Assembly (NCBI GenBank): GCA_017470325.1
Contig: JAFUES010000006.1
Location: 1 to 57,748 of the forward strand
Direction of reading: 5' to 3'
DNA length: 57,748 nt
From: Oscillospiraceae bacterium
GTDB lineage: Bacteria; Bacillota_A; Clostridia; Oscillospirales; Oscillospiraceae
Each line of letters starts with the position of its first letter. Within the stretch, counting starts at the first letter, position 1. The notes beneath the pieces were generated by a model. That model had not been told where the DNA came from. It saw only the letters and a list, made by a program, of their open reading frames with translations, and searched no databases. The position numbers were made by a program, and so were the translations under genes. Positions 26,102-34,927 of the stretch are shown piece after piece.

Positions 26102-27921
26102 ATGGCCACCTCCCCGCTGCCGGATTGGATGGCACAGATCTGTTCATACAGGCCGCCCGCGCTTTTCAGCTGCTCGTGGCTTCCCTGCTCCACGATCCGC
26201 CCCCGGTCCAGCACCAGGATCTTGTCCGCCTTGGACAGGGTGGTGATCCGGTGGGAAATGAGGATGATGGTGGCGCTGCCGAAGCGGCTCTCCAGAGAGG
26301 CTCGGATCTTCGCGTCGGTCTCTGTGTCCACGGCGGACAGGGAGTCGTCGAAGATCAGGATCGGTGTATTCTGGCTCAGAGTCCGGGCGATGGCCGCCCG
26401 CTGCTTTTGTCCGCCGGAGAGGGTCAGGCCCCGCTCGCCTACAAAGGTGTCGTAGCCCTTGGAAAAGCCCATAATGGTATTGTCCAGGCAGGCGTCTTTG
26501 GCGGCTTGCCGGATCTTGTCCATATCGAGGGTATCGCCGTAAATGCCGATATTTTCCGCGATGGTGCGGGAGAACAGGAAGGGCTCCTGCAGCACCATGC
26601 CGATGTTCCCGCGCAGATGGTCGGTACGGATATCCCGGATATCCACGCCGCTGATGGAGATGCTTCCCTGCCCCTCCGGCAGCTCGTACAGCTTGTCCAG
26701 CAGCAGCATCAGGGTGGACTTGCCGCTGCCTGTGCCGCCCAGGATGCCCAGTGTGGTCCCGGCGGGCACCGTAAAGCTCAGATCATGCAGCACCTCCGCC
26801 CCGCCCTCATAGGCAAAGGACACATGGGAGAAAGCGATATCCCCGCTCATGTCCGGCGTCAGGCCTTTTCCGGTCTCCCGCTCCTCGGGGGACTGCATGA
26901 TGTAGCGGATACGGTCCAGGGAGACCCCCGCCTTGCTCATCTCAGAGATCATGCGCCCCAGCATGCGCACCGGCCAGGTCATCATGGCGCAGTAGGACAA
27001 GAACGCGATATACGCGCCCGCACCCATCTCGCCCCGGATGCAGGCCGCCGCGCCGAAGACCACGGTCAGCAGGATCTGCGTGCCGGAGAGCACATCGCCC
27101 ACGCTCCAGAAGGTGGCCAGGGGCCGCGCCAGCTTCATCCACAGGGAGGTGTAGTACTCGTTCTGCTGCTCAAAGCGGTCTCGCTCGCTGCGCTCCCGGC
27201 CGAAGGCCCGCACCACGCGTACCCCGGTCAGATTCTCCTGGGCAATGGTGGACAGCACACCCTCATTCTCATCGCAGGCCAGGAAGGCCTCACCGATCTG
27301 CCGGTGGAAATAGAACGAGTATAGGACGATTACCGGCACCGGCAGCATGGTGATCAAGGTCAGCTTTCTGTCCATATCCAGCATAAAGGCCAGGGACAGT
27401 CCCAGCAGGATCAGGATACGGATGATGTTGGTCATCTGCTCGGCCAGGAAGTTCTTCAAGGTATCGATATCCGAGGTGCAGCGCTGGATGATATCCCCGG
27501 TGCGGTTTTGCATATGCCAGGCGTAGGGAAGCCGCTCGATGTGGGAAAACAGGCCGTCCCGCATGGTCTTGACCAGGGTCTCCGCGGCCTTGGTCTTCCA
27601 GACCTCATAGCCGTACTGGGCAAGTGCCTTCGCTATCGCCACTGCAACCAGCGCCAGCGCCAGCAGGCCGATATGTTCTGCCAGATACGCGGTCCCTCCA
27701 AGGCCTTCGATCAGCCTCCGGATATAGGCTGGGAGCGTATCCAGGGACTGACTGCCCAGCACACTGTCCACCGCCGCGCGCACAATCTGGGGCGCGACCA
27801 TATCCGCCAGCGCCGCCAGGGCGGAGGCGAGCATGCTCAGCAGGAACAGCAGCCGGCTGCCCCGTAGGAAGGTGCCAATCATCTGCCGGTTATATCGTTT
27901 TTCCGCTCTCTTGGGATCCAT
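26098..27921 (-). CDS. ABC exporter half, degenerate-Walker-B subunit (TM287-like)
   Basis: A 607-residue partner of the downstream exporter subunit. Six membrane helices (about 20-325) and a nucleotide-binding domain: Walker A GGTGSGKST, canonical signature LSGGQKQR, and Walker B ILIFDDSLSAVD in which Asp replaces the catalytic Glu. Its canonical signature faces the good Walker B of the partner, so the pair has one active and one weak ATP site, as known for TM287/288, BmrCD and LmrCD. Start at 27921 is preceded by GAAAGGG. First gene of a two-gene operon. Confidence 0.92.
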   Translation of the reverse strand: MDPKRAEKRYNRQMIGTFLRGSRLLFLLSMLASALAALADMVAPQIVRAAVDSVLGSQSLDTLPAYIRRLIEGLGGTAYLAEHIGLLALALVAVAIAKALAQYGYEVWKTKAAETLVKTMRDGLFSHIERLPYAWHMQNRTGDIIQRCTSDIDTLKNFLAEQMTNIIRILILLGLSLAFMLDMDRKLTLITMLPVPVIVLYSFYFHRQIGEAFLACDENEGVLSTIAQENLTGVRVVRAFGRERSERDRFEQQNEYYTSLWMKLARPLATFWSVGDVLSGTQILLTVVFGAAACIRGEMGAGAYIAFLSYCAMMTWPVRMLGRMISEMSKAGVSLDRIRYIMQSPEERETGKGLTPDMSGDIAFSHVSFAYEGGAEVLHDLSFTVPAGTTLGILGGTGSGKSTLMLLLDKLYELPEGQGSISISGVDIRDIRTDHLRGNIGMVLQEPFLFSRTIAENIGIYGDTLDMDKIRQAAKDACLDNTIMGFSKGYDTFVGERGLTLSGGQKQRAAIARTLSQNTPILIFDDSLSAVDTETDAKIRASLESRFGSATIILISHRITTLSKADKILVLDRGRIVEQGSHEQLKSAGGLYEQICAIQSGSGEVAI

Positions 27922-27954
27922 GCTTTGAGCCCTTTCAATCAGTGTCGTGAAAGG

Positions 27955-27960
27955 ATTATA
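27955..27960 (-). promoter_or_regulatory. Extended -10 promoter for the ABC exporter pair
   Basis: Minus strand TGGTATAAT, a TGn-extended -10 with TATAAT at 27955-27960. No good -35 is visible, which fits the extended class. Confidence 0.45.
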
Positions 27961-27991
27961 CCATAGGTCATACAGAAAGAAAAGTGCACAT

Positions 27992-28024
27992 GGGAAAGCC
28001 GCCCGGTCTCCCGGGCGGCTTTCC
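27992..28024. terminator. Hairpin downstream of asd
   Basis: GGGAAAGCCGCCCGG (27992-28006) pairs with CCGGGCGGCTTTCCC (28010-28024). It lies 15 bases beyond the asd stop. The T-run on the minus strand is weak and offset, so termination may be partial. Confidence 0.6.
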
Positions 28025-28039
28025 CATATGGCGATGTTT

Positions 28040-29047
28040 TTAATCCTTTTCGGCCAGCAGCTTCAGGATCTGCACGGCGTTGCTGGCAGCGCCCTTGCGG
28101 ATCTGGTCGCCGCAGCACCAGAGGGTCAGGCCCTTGTCGTCGGTCAGATCCTCACGGATGCGGCCGGCCCAGACCAAATCCTGATCGGTGGTGTCCAGCG
28201 GGGTGGGATAGCAGCGGCCCTCATAATCCTCGATGAGGCGCACGCCGGGGAAGGAAGCCACGGCGGCCTTGGCAGCCTCCACGGAGACCTTTTCCTTGGT
28301 GCGCAGGGTCACAGCTATGGAGTGGGAGCGCATGACGGGTACGCGCACACAGGTGCAGTTGACCTTCAGCTCCGGCGCATGCAGGATGCGGCGGCCCTCG
28401 TTCTGCATCTTCATCTCTTCCTTGGTATAGTCGTTGCCGTAGGGCGCGTCGATGAATGGGATCACGTTCAGCGCGATCTGAGCGGCAAAGGTCTTGACCA
28501 CCGGCTGCTCACCGGCTGCGATGGCGGCCATCTGCTGCTCCAGCTCCCTGATGCCGTTCTGTCCGGCGCCGGAGACGGCCTGATAGGTGCAGACCACCAT
28601 GCTCTCAATGGGCGAGAGCTTGGCGATTCCGGCAACCGCCATCAGGGCGATGATGGTGCAGCAGTTGGGATTTGCGATGATGCCCTTGTTCTCAAAGGCG
28701 TCCGCGCCGTTGATCTCGGGGACCACCAGGGGCACGTCCGGATCCAGACGGAAGGCGGAGCTGTTGTCGATGTACACGGCGCCGCTCTTTTTGATGGCGG
28801 GGGCGAAGCGCTGGGACATGTCGCCTTCCACGGCACCCAGCACGAAGTCCAGGCCCTCGAAGCTGTCGTCCGTGGCCTCCTGGATCACCACGTCCTTGCC
28901 CTGGAACTTCACGGTGCCGCCGGCACTGCGTGCGCTGGCCAGGGGCCGCAGCTCATTGACGGGGATCTCATACTCTTCCAGGACCTTCAGCATCTCCTGG
29001 CCCACAGCGCCGGTGGCGCCGAGAATCGCAACATTGTATTTTTTCAT
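28040..29047 (-). CDS. asd: Aspartate-semialdehyde dehydrogenase
   Basis: Reduces aspartyl-4-phosphate with NADPH to aspartate semialdehyde, the branch point to lysine/diaminopimelate and to threonine/methionine. The 335 residues start with the Rossmann loop VAILGATGAVGQEML; the active-site Cys lies in ANPNCCTIIAL (about 128-138), and later conserved parts are TYQAVSGAGQNGI and RVPVMRSHS. Length is normal. Start at 29047 follows GGGAGG; the nine extra codons upstream are not needed. It is the last gene of hom-lysC-asd, 16 bases after lysC. Confidence 0.96.
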   Translation of the reverse strand: MKKYNVAILGATGAVGQEMLKVLEEYEIPVNELRPLASARSAGGTVKFQGKDVVIQEATDDSFEGLDFVLGAVEGDMSQRFAPAIKKSGAVYIDNSSAFRLDPDVPLVVPEINGADAFENKGIIANPNCCTIIALMAVAGIAKLSPIESMVVCTYQAVSGAGQNGIRELEQQMAAIAAGEQPVVKTFAAQIALNVIPFIDAPYGNDYTKEEMKMQNEGRRILHAPELKVNCTCVRVPVMRSHSIAVTLRTKEKVSVEAAKAAVASFPGVRLIEDYEGRCYPTPLDTTDQDLVWAGRIREDLTDDKGLTLWCCGDQIRKGAASNAVQILKLLAEKD

Positions 29048-29063
29048 TGTTTCAGCCTCCCAT

Positions 29064-30380
29064 TTATCCTGCAAATCCGTCGTACATCACGCGGATCGCG
29101 GTCTCAAACTGTTCATTTTCAACGCCCACGATGATGGAGATCTCATCCGCCCCCTGGGCAATGGTGCGGATGTTGACGCCGTGCTCGCCCAGGGCCTGGA
29201 ACAGGCGGCCCGACACGCCGGGGCGAAACGGCATCTTACGGCCCACCGCGGCTACCAGGGAGATCCCATCCTGGATCTGCACGTCGTCCGGCCGGCAGGC
29301 CTTGCGAATATCGGCGATCACATCGAACAGGCTGTCGCCCAACGCCGCCGAGGCGGCCACCAGAGCGAAGGAATCCAGCCCCAAGGTGATGTGCTCCACC
29401 GGGACCTTATAGCGGTCCAGGATCTCCAGTGCCTGCCGCAGGGGCACGCTCTGGTTCATGTTCCGCTTGCTGACGGTGAGGATGGTAAAGTTCTTCCGTC
29501 CGGCGATGCCGGTGATGAAGCGCTCCCTGTCCCCCTCTTCCTCGGCCACGCTCTCCACGATCATGGTGCCCGGGTCCTGGGGCCGGTTGGTGTTGCGGAT
29601 GTTCAGGGCGATCCCCCGCTCTTTCACCGGAAGTACCGACTCCTCGTGGAGCACCGACGCGCCCATGAAGGCCAGCTCCCGCAGCTCGGAATAGGTGATG
29701 CTGGCGATGGGGCTGGGATCCTGGACGATGCGCGGATCTGCCATCAAAATGCCGGACACATCCGTCCAGTTTTCGTACACATCCGCGTTCACTGCCGCCG
29801 CCGCCAGAGCGCCGGTAATGTCGCTGCCGCCCCGGGTCATGACCTTGATGCGGCCAGTAGGCAGCTTGCCATAAAAGCCGGGGATCACGATCTTCCCGTT
29901 TTCTTCCAAAGCCCGGGCGATGGCCGCGTCCGTCTTCTCCCGGTCGATCTGACCGTCGAAGCCGAAGAAGATGCAGTCCGCCGCATCCACGAAAGCGAAG
30001 CCCAGGTATTCCGCCATCAGCCGGGAGGTGAAATATTCGCCCCGGCTGACCAGCTCATCCACCGACATGTCCTTGGAAAGCCGCTTTTCCAGGGCTTCCA
30101 GATCCTGCTCGATGGGATAGGACAGACCCAGCGCGTCCCGGATCTCGATAAAGCGCTGCTCTATTGTATGCATGATCTCCGCACAGGAGACGCCATAGGT
30201 GAGATGAGCGTGGCACAGGTACAGCAGGTCTGTCAGCTTGTGATCCTCGGAGGAGCGCTTGCCCGCCGCGGAGACCACCACCAACCGTCTGGCCTCGTCC
30301 GCCTCTACGATGGCTTTGACCTTTTTGAATTGCTCGGCCCCCGCCACAGAGGAGCCGCCGAATTTTGCGACCTTCAGCAT
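29064..30380 (-). CDS. lysC: Aspartate kinase
   Basis: Phosphorylates aspartate, the first and usually feedback-controlled step of the aspartate family. The 438 residues show the kinase N-terminus VAKFGGSSVAGAEQFKKV, the substrate segment VVSAAGKRS, and MTRGGSDITGALAAAA (about 187-203). The C-terminal third holds two ACT-type folds (from about 300, FTILTVSKRNMNQSV and VSGRLFQALGEHGVNIRTI), where lysine and/or threonine bind in relatives. This is a monofunctional enzyme. It begins four bases after the hom stop codon, so the two are coupled. Confidence 0.95.
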   Translation of the reverse strand: MLKVAKFGGSSVAGAEQFKKVKAIVEADEARRLVVVSAAGKRSSEDHKLTDLLYLCHAHLTYGVSCAEIMHTIEQRFIEIRDALGLSYPIEQDLEALEKRLSKDMSVDELVSRGEYFTSRLMAEYLGFAFVDAADCIFFGFDGQIDREKTDAAIARALEENGKIVIPGFYGKLPTGRIKVMTRGGSDITGALAAAAVNADVYENWTDVSGILMADPRIVQDPSPIASITYSELRELAFMGASVLHEESVLPVKERGIALNIRNTNRPQDPGTMIVESVAEEEGDRERFITGIAGRKNFTILTVSKRNMNQSVPLRQALEILDRYKVPVEHITLGLDSFALVAASAALGDSLFDVIADIRKACRPDDVQIQDGISLVAAVGRKMPFRPGVSGRLFQALGEHGVNIRTIAQGADEISIIVGVENEQFETAIRVMYDGFAG

Positions 30381-30384
30381 AAGC

Positions 30385-31530
30385 TCAGCCTCCGATCGCG
30401 GCGAAGAAAATCGACGCTTCCGCGGAACGGACCCGTGCCGCCGTAAAGTGCATCTGGGAGACCGAGATGGGCTTGGTGATCATACGGACCACGTCGCCGT
30501 CCAGCTCCGCGCTCTCCGCGGGCAGCTCCCCTGCCAGCTCTGCGGGCAGGCGCACATAATAGGCATGCTCCACCTGGCTGTTGTCCGCGTCGGTGTGAGC
30601 GCAGCCCGGTTCCAGCATATACTTCTTCCCGTGCTGGATGCAGGTCAGATCCCGCACCACCGCAGAGGCCGTGGGATACCGGCCAGCCCCCTGGCCCATC
30701 AGCACGATGGAGCCGGAGCATTGACCCAGATAGCTTGCCATGTTATAGTTTTCCAGGACCGCGCACTCCGGCGCACCGGCGCGCAGCAGCACCGGCTCCA
30801 CATAGGCGGAGACGCTGTCGCCCGCCCGGCTGCCCTTGGCCAACAGACGGCAGGTATAACCCCGCGCCTGGAAATGGGCCACGTCCGCTGCTGTAATGGA
30901 CTCGATGCCCTCATGGAGCAGGCCCTCGGCGGGCAGCTTGTCATAGGCCACGGCGCAGGCCAGCATGATCTTGCGCAGGGCGTCCAGACCGGACACATCC
31001 GCCGTGGGGTCCGCCTCGGCATAGCCCAGACGCTGGGCGTCCTTCAGAGCATCCTCGTAATCCAGACCCAGACGCTGCATGGCGTCCAGCATATAATTGG
31101 TGGTGCCGTTGAGGATGCCGCCCATGGAGAGGATCTCATCCGTCTCCCGGGCGATGGACAGATTGTGCAGGAAAGGCACACCGCCGCCGCAAGCCGCGCT
31201 GAACAGGAAGGCAGCTCCGTTTTCCCGGGCAATGGCGTTGAGCTCGATCCCCTTGGCCGCCACAAGAGCTTTGTTGGAAGTGACGAAATGCTTGCCCGCC
31301 CGGAGCACCGCGGCGCCGTAAGTGAAGGCCGGCTCGATACCGCCCATCACCTCCGCCACAGCGTCCACACTGGGGTCCTCCGTGATCTGCTCGATGCTCG
31401 TCACCTTAAACGGCGCGTCGTCCTTCCCCGGGCGGACCAGAACCGGTCCGGCCTCCAGGCACTGGGCGTTCTGCAGCATCTCGTAAACGCCGACGCCTAC
31501 CGTACCAAAGCCCAATACAGCAACCTTCAT
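30385..31530 (-). CDS. hom: Homoserine dehydrogenase, short C-terminus
   Basis: Reduces aspartate semialdehyde to homoserine for threonine and methionine. At 381 residues it is shorter than the usual 400-440. The Rossmann start is VAVLGFGTVGVGVYEML, followed by SNKALVAAKG and the family signature GGILNGTTNYMLDAM with the substrate-binding region around GLDYEDALKDAQRLGYAEADPTADVSG. The last 65 residues start like an ACT domain (YYVRLPAEL) but lack its usual D-x-PGVL element. The start at 31530 follows TTGGAGG. It heads the hom-lysC-asd operon and is divergent from a stand-alone ACT-domain gene. Confidence 0.94.
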   Translation of the reverse strand: MKVAVLGFGTVGVGVYEMLQNAQCLEAGPVLVRPGKDDAPFKVTSIEQITEDPSVDAVAEVMGGIEPAFTYGAAVLRAGKHFVTSNKALVAAKGIELNAIARENGAAFLFSAACGGGVPFLHNLSIARETDEILSMGGILNGTTNYMLDAMQRLGLDYEDALKDAQRLGYAEADPTADVSGLDALRKIMLACAVAYDKLPAEGLLHEGIESITAADVAHFQARGYTCRLLAKGSRAGDSVSAYVEPVLLRAGAPECAVLENYNMASYLGQCSGSIVLMGQGAGRYPTASAVVRDLTCIQHGKKYMLEPGCAHTDADNSQVEHAYYVRLPAELAGELPAESAELDGDVVRMITKPISVSQMHFTAARVRSAEASIFFAAIGG

Positions 31531-31581
31531 AACTGCCTCCAAATACCACAAAAAATTATCGTGTCCGCGAAAAAAAGACAC

Positions 31582-31629
31582 TTGTTTTTTCGACGGAGAC
31601 AGTGTATCATAGGGGCTGGACAAAATCAA
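31582..31629. promoter_or_regulatory. Overlapping divergent promoters, hom operon / ACT regulator-thrC
   Basis: Minus: TTGATT (31624-31629), 17 bases, TACACT (31601-31606). Plus: TTGTTT (31582-31587), 17 bases, TATCAT (31605-31610). The two -10 boxes overlap by two bases, so polymerase cannot occupy both at once. The hom leader carries an A/T stem (CGAAAAAA with TTTTTTTCG, about 31568-31592). Confidence 0.65.
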
Positions 31630-31669
31630 GCCCAATTTTTACAGTTTTTTCGTTTTTGGAGAATTGAAC

Positions 31670-32107
31670 ATGCTTGAGAATTATTTGATCATCCATAAGA
31701 GCATTTTGCCGGATTATTTCGAAAAAGTGCTCCAGGTGCGCCGCCTCATGGAGAGCGGCAAGATCCGGGAAGTCAGCCAGGCGGTCAAGCAGGTGGGCAT
31801 TTCCCGCAGTACCTATTACAAGTATAAGGACTATGTTTTCGCCCCCTCCGACATGGAGGGCGGGCGCAAGGCGGTCCTGGACATGATGCTGGACCATACT
31901 CCGGGCGTGCTCAGCGCTTTGCTGAGCCGGATCTCCGCGGTGGACGCCAGTGTGGTCACCATCAGCCAGAGTCCGCCCATCAACGGCCGGGCCAGCGTGA
32001 CCGTCACGCTGGATATCAGCGCCATGTCTGTCAACATGCAAGAGCTGCTTGAACTTATAAGCAGTACAGCCGGCGTGGAAAATCCCAAGCTGCTGGCAAT
32101 GGAATAA
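31670..32107 (+). CDS. ACT-domain regulatory protein (UPF0735/PheB type)
   Basis: A 145-residue protein. The N-terminal half is helical with a helix-turn-helix-like stretch (EVSQAVKQVGISRSTYYKYK, about 37-56); the C-terminal half (about 70-145) is an ACT domain beginning MMLDHTPGVLSALLSRISAV, with the D/H-TPGVL ligand loop. Members are annotated as PheB-like ACT proteins and often stand near homoserine dehydrogenase. It probably senses an amino acid and acts on transcription or on the neighbouring enzymes; this is inference. The ATG at 31670 follows GGAG by eight bases; a TTG six bases upstream is less well placed. thrC follows after 13 bases. Confidence 0.85.
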   Translation: MLENYLIIHKSILPDYFEKVLQVRRLMESGKIREVSQAVKQVGISRSTYYKYKDYVFAPSDMEGGRKAVLDMMLDHTPGVLSALLSRISAVDASVVTISQSPPINGRASVTVTLDISAMSVNMQELLELISSTAGVENPKLLAME

Positions 32108-32120
32108 GGAGGATCACACC

Positions 32121-33593
32121 ATGAACTATCAGAGCACCAGAAGCGCCATGTGCGCCAACGATACCGACGCTGTGCTGCAGGGCATCGCCCCGGACGGCGG
32201 TCTCTACATCGACCCGGAGCTGGGCAAGCGCCCCTTTGACTGGCAGGGCTGCCTGGCCCTCTCCCCTCTGCAGATGGCGGAGAAGATTCTTTCCCACCTG
32301 CTGCCGGGCTATCGGGACATGGGACGCCTGGTCAAGCAGGCCTATATTGGTAAATTTGACTCTGACGAGCTGACGCCGCTGGTGGCTGTAGGCGAGGACC
32401 ATGTGCTGGAACTGTTCCACGGCCCCACCGCCGCCTTCAAGGATGTGGCGCTGTCCATGCTGCCCCAGTTGATCACCGCAGGGCGGGAACAGTCCGGCGT
32501 GAACGATAGGATCGTGATCCTCACCGCCACCTCCGGCGACACCGGCAAGGCGGCGCTGGAAGGCTTCCACGATGTGGACGGCACCGGGATCGTGGTGTTC
32601 TTCCCCGACGAGGGCGTCTCTCCCGTACAAAAGGCCCAGATGGTCACTCAGACCGGCGGCAACGTACGGGTCTGCGCCGTGCGCGGCAATTTTGACGACT
32701 GCCAGACCGGCGTCAAGCAGGCCTTCGCCGCCATCAATCAGAGCGGGGCCCTGGCAAACAGCGGGCTGCGCCTGTCTTCCGCCAACTCCATCAACATCGG
32801 CCGTTTGGCCCCCCAGGTGGTGTACTACTTCATCGCCTACGCGGAGCTTGTAAAGCGGAGTGTCATCGCCTGCGGCGATCCGGTGGACTATGTGGTGCCC
32901 ACCGGCAACTTCGGCGACATCCTGGCCGGATATTTTGCCAGGCTCATGAGCCTGCCCGTGGGCCGGCTGGTCTGCGCCTCCAACGCCAACCGGGTGCTGA
33001 CGGACTTTCTGGAGACCGGGTGCTACGACAAGCGCCGGGAATTTTTGAAGACCAGCTCCCCCTCCATGGACATCCTGGTATCCTCCAATCTGGAACGGCT
33101 GCTGTTTTTAGCCGCAGACGGAGACTGTGAGCTGGTGGCAGACTGCATGCGCAAGCTCAGCGAGGAGGGTTTCTATCAACTGCCCGAGGGACCGCTGAAG
33201 AAGATCCAGGCCGTTTTCTCCGCCGGCTGCTGCGATGAAGAGCAGACAGCCGAGACCATCGGCCGCGTCTGGCGGGAGCAGGGCTATCTCTGCGACACCC
33301 ATACCGCCGTGGCCATGCATGTGGCCCGGAACTACAAGGCCCAGAACCCCAACCACGCGCCGGTGGTGGTGCTCTCCACCGCCTCGCCCTTCAAGTTCCC
33401 GGCGGCAGTGCTGGGAGCCATCGGCGGCGATTTGAGCGGCGACGAGTTTGAGCAGATGGAGCGTCTGTCGCAACTCAGCGGGCTGCCCATTCCCCGGGGC
33501 CTTGCGGGACTGCGGGAGAAGGAAGTGCTGCACAGGGACGTGATCGACCGGGATCAGATCCTCCCCTATGTGCTGGAACACCTGAAAGGCTAA
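32121..33593 (+). CDS. thrC: Threonine synthase
   Basis: Converts O-phosphohomoserine to threonine with pyridoxal phosphate. The 490 residues are the long form: an N-terminal part (MNYQSTRSAMCANDTDAVLQ), the Schiff-base Lys in FHGPTAAFKDVALSML (about 94-110), the phosphate loop ATSGDTGKAALEGF, and PTGNFGDILAGYFA. The start follows AAGGAGG. Probably transcribed with the ACT regulator; no separate promoter was seen in the 13-base gap. With hom, lysC and asd across the divergent promoter, it nearly completes the aspartate-to-threonine route; homoserine kinase is not in the window. Confidence 0.96.
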   Translation: MNYQSTRSAMCANDTDAVLQGIAPDGGLYIDPELGKRPFDWQGCLALSPLQMAEKILSHLLPGYRDMGRLVKQAYIGKFDSDELTPLVAVGEDHVLELFHGPTAAFKDVALSMLPQLITAGREQSGVNDRIVILTATSGDTGKAALEGFHDVDGTGIVVFFPDEGVSPVQKAQMVTQTGGNVRVCAVRGNFDDCQTGVKQAFAAINQSGALANSGLRLSSANSINIGRLAPQVVYYFIAYAELVKRSVIACGDPVDYVVPTGNFGDILAGYFARLMSLPVGRLVCASNANRVLTDFLETGCYDKRREFLKTSSPSMDILVSSNLERLLFLAADGDCELVADCMRKLSEEGFYQLPEGPLKKIQAVFSAGCCDEEQTAETIGRVWREQGYLCDTHTAVAMHVARNYKAQNPNHAPVVVLSTASPFKFPAAVLGAIGGDLSGDEFEQMERLSQLSGLPIPRGLAGLREKEVLHRDVIDRDQILPYVLEHLKG

Positions 33594-33607
33594 CAGGAAC
33601 GGACGAA

Positions 33608-33640
33608 CCGGGATGCCGACTGCATCCCGGATCGTTTTTT
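33608..33640 (+). terminator. Terminator after thrC
   Basis: CCGGGATGC (33608-33616) pairs with GCATCCCGG (33622-33630), followed by ATCG and six T. Confidence 0.85.
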
Positions 33641-33644
33641 CGTA

Positions 33645-33673
33645 TTGAATTTGCCGCACGGAAAGAGTAATAT
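33645..33673 (+). promoter_or_regulatory. Promoter for ilvA-ridA
   Basis: TTGAAT (33645-33650), 17 bases, TAATAT (33668-33673), directly after the thrC terminator. The start point is about 16 bases before the ATG. Confidence 0.55.
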
Positions 33674-33695
33674 GGAGGCAAAGGAGGTCTGTACC

Positions 33696-34904
33696 ATGGA
33701 ACTTGAACTTCGCGATTTTGAGCGCGCTGCCGAGCGACTCAAACCGATCCTTCACCATACGGAGCTGGACCTGTCCTCCACCTTCTCGGGGATGACCGGC
33801 GGTCAGATCTATCTCAAATGTGAAAACCGGCAGAAGACCGGCTCTTTCAAGATCCGCGGTGCCAGCAATAAGATCGCCTCCATGATCGAGGCGGGCAAGC
33901 GCTGTCCCGTGGTGGCGTCTTCCGCGGGCAACCACGCCCAGGGCGTGGCCTATGCCGCGGCCAAGTTCGGCATCCCCGCCACCATCGTCATGCCCAAGGC
34001 GGCGCCCATCGCCAAGGTCCAGGCGACCCAGGGCTATGGAGCCAAGGTGGTCCTGGCAGGCGACTGCTATGACGACGCCTATGCGGAGGCCTGCCGCATC
34101 TGTGAGGAGGAGGGCGCGGCCTTTCTGCATCCCTACAACGACCCGGAGGTGATTGCCGGGCAAGGTACTCTTGGCCTGGAGATCCTCTCCGATCTGCCCT
34201 ATGTGGACGTGATCATCGTCCCCGCCGGAGGCGGCGGCCTGCTGGCCGGCATTGCCTCCGCCGTGAAGCTCATCAATCCCCGTGTCAAGGTCTACGGCGT
34301 GCAGGCCGAGGGGGCGGACGCCATTGCCCAGAGCTACGCATCCGGTAAACTGTGCACTACGGAGACCGCCGCCACCATTGCCGACGGCATCGCGGTCAAG
34401 GTGCCCGGCGATCTGACCGTGGAGCTGATCAACCGTCATGCCGATGGGGTGGTCACCGTGTCCGACTCGGAGATTGCCAACGCCATCCTGCTGCTGATGG
34501 AGCGCTGCAAGCAGATCGTGGAGCCTGCAGGCGCCACACCGCTGGCCGCCGTGCTCAGCGGCAAGCTGGACGTGAAGGACAAGCGCGTGGTCTGCGTGCT
34601 CTCCGGCGGCAACATCGACGTGAGCTTTGTGCAGAACATCATCGAGCAGGGCCTGGTGGCCCGGCACCGCCGCATCCGCTTCCTGGTCAAGCTGCTGGAC
34701 CGTCCGGGCAGCCTGGTGCAGCTGCTGAACGTCATCGCCGACGCGGGCGCGAACATCATGTCCGTGGAGCATGACCGGCTGACCGCCAATCTCAACCCCA
34801 ACGAGACCAGCGTCCATATCGCCTGCGAGGTGGGCGGCAAAGAACATGGCGAAGCCCTTATCGCCCGGCTTATGGAGCGGGGCTACGTGGTCGAGATCGA
34901 GTAA
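33696..34904 (+). CDS. ilvA: Threonine ammonia-lyase with one ACT domain
   Basis: Deaminates threonine to 2-oxobutyrate with pyridoxal phosphate, feeding isoleucine synthesis or catabolism. The 402 residues show the Schiff-base Lys in CENRQKTGSFKIRGA (about 44-58), SSAGNHAQGVA, the phosphate-binding loop VPAGGGGLLAGIA, and a single C-terminal ACT domain (about 325-402, FLVKLLDRPGSLVQLLNVI). One ACT domain marks the medium-length form; whether it is biosynthetic (IlvA) or catabolic (TdcB) is not settled by sequence. Start at 33696 follows AAAGGAGG. ridA follows after 23 bases. Confidence 0.93.
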   Translation: MELELRDFERAAERLKPILHHTELDLSSTFSGMTGGQIYLKCENRQKTGSFKIRGASNKIASMIEAGKRCPVVASSAGNHAQGVAYAAAKFGIPATIVMPKAAPIAKVQATQGYGAKVVLAGDCYDDAYAEACRICEEEGAAFLHPYNDPEVIAGQGTLGLEILSDLPYVDVIIVPAGGGGLLAGIASAVKLINPRVKVYGVQAEGADAIAQSYASGKLCTTETAATIADGIAVKVPGDLTVELINRHADGVVTVSDSEIANAILLLMERCKQIVEPAGATPLAAVLSGKLDVKDKRVVCVLSGGNIDVSFVQNIIEQGLVARHRRIRFLVKLLDRPGSLVQLLNVIADAGANIMSVEHDRLTANLNPNETSVHIACEVGGKEHGEALIARLMERGYVVEIE

Positions 34905-34927
34905 TCATTTTTAAAGGAGATATGAAT

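Noticed and set aside
33108..34847. 579-codon minus-strand frame opposite thrC/ilvA
   Set aside because: It spans two well-supported plus-strand genes and their terminator and promoter; composition is that of a GC-driven shadow.
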